Below are positions 5,698 to 5,965 of a DNA stretch of 5,965 nucleotides, piece after piece. The notes beneath the pieces were generated by a model. It saw only the letters and a list, made by a program, of their open reading frames with translations, did not search any database and was not told the DNA's origin. Source of the stretch: an uncultured Pseudomonas sp. (GTDB lineage Bacteria > Pseudomonadota > Gammaproteobacteria > Pseudomonadales > Pseudomonadaceae); contig NZ_CAMPHN010000240.1 of the NCBI RefSeq assembly GCF_946885885.1, positions 1 to 5,965 on the forward strand, given 5' to 3'. Position 1 is the first letter of the stretch, and each line of letters opens with the position of its first letter. The position numbers and the translations under genes are program-made.

Positions 5698-5721
5698 GAC
5701 ATGTTCGGGCTTTTTTTGTTG
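5698..5721 (-). terminator. Right half of the terminator split by the IS
   Basis: GGGCTTTTTTTGTTG (5707-5721) matches the arm at 5030-5042. On the minus strand it begins 8 nt beyond the stop of the convergent gene. The segment between the IS and this arm (GGACATGTTC, 5697-5706) is itself nearly palindromic around ACATGT but differs from the palindrome on the left side. With the IS present, the downstream gene lacks its opposing arm. Confidence 0.6.
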
Positions 5722-5729
5722 CGGCGGGC

Positions 5730-5965
5730 TTACTGCGGCGAGGTTTCCAGCGGTTCAGGGGTCGGCACCGGTACGGTTTCGACGCTGTCCACTTCGCGCT
5801 GGATCTGTTCCAGCAGAGAGCCGGGGGCGGCCGGTTTTTCTTCCGTTTTCGGCGGCTGGGCGGGGGTGGTGATCACGCTGTCGCCCGACTCGCCGAGGAT
5901 CGCCTGGTCACGGCTGACGCCTGGCATGAAGTCGCCCGACAGGCCGACGAGCTGATCGCCCTCGT
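5730..5965 (-). CDS. C-terminal end of an unidentified gene convergent with cysNC
   Basis: The minus strand is open from the window edge for 77 residues and ends at TAA 5730-5732. The gene begins outside the window, so ATG 5927 is internal rather than a start. The visible part reads EGDQLVGLSGDFMPGVSRDQ, then AILGESGDSVITTPAQPPKTEEKPAAPG, a short probable helix SLLEQIQREVDSVE, and a proline-rich tail TVPVPTPEPLETSPQ. The low-complexity Pro/Glu/Thr tail suggests a disordered C-terminus. GC-rich third positions and the split terminator at its end support a real gene. I do not recognise the family and see no catalytic motif. Confidence 0.65.
   Translation of the reverse strand, partial: EGDQLVGLSGDFMPGVSRDQAILGESGDSVITTPAQPPKTEEKPAAPGSLLEQIQREVDSVETVPVPTPEPLETSPQ

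Noticed and set aside
5683..5955. Plus-strand 90-codon open frame at the right end
   Set aside because: It begins inside the IS terminal repeat, crosses the terminator T-tract, and lies opposite the more plausible minus-strand gene.

Overview
The window is high-GC DNA from a gammaproteobacterium, almost certainly a Pseudomonas or close relative such as the P. stutzeri group. The evidence is an AlgW-type periplasmic protease, a separate cysD followed by a fused cysNC, and the neighbourhood algW / NIF3-like / cysD / cysNC, which resembles the P. aeruginosa locus as I remember it. Both ends cut through genes.

Layout: (1) 1-749, minus strand: the N-terminal two thirds of algW (membrane anchor and complete protease catalytic triad; the PDZ domain is off the edge). 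(2) 861-1619, plus: a NIF3/YbgI-family metal protein, divergent from algW. (3) 1756-5016, plus: the sulfate activation operon, with cysD (ATP sulfurylase small subunit) and cysNC (GTPase subunit fused to APS kinase). Together they convert sulfate to APS and then PAPS for cysteine synthesis. (4) Between cysD and cysNC sits a foreign-looking cassette: a 113-residue four-helix-bundle protein of the 23S-rRNA-intervening-sequence (S23/IVP, Avd-like) family. It is bracketed by two arrays of a 7-bp repeat in opposite orientation, which form a 26-bp inverted repeat with 23 matches. (5) 5053-5697: an internally deleted IS4-family insertion sequence with intact 20-bp terminal inverted repeats. It lies between the two halves of what looks like a bidirectional terminator separating cysNC from the next gene. 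(6) 5730-5965, minus: the proline-rich C-terminus of an unidentified gene convergent with cysNC.

The most interesting structure is the cysD-cysNC cassette. In mRNA the inverted arrays could pair and loop out the whole small ORF, as in the intervening sequences of 23S rRNA. One strand of that stem contains the cysNC ribosome binding site. I propose an IVS-like mobile cassette living in a protein-coding operon. The second interest is the IS remnant: it appears to have split a terminator, and it carries its own strong terminator directly before the transposase start, which may both shield the transposase from read-through and end cysNC transcription.
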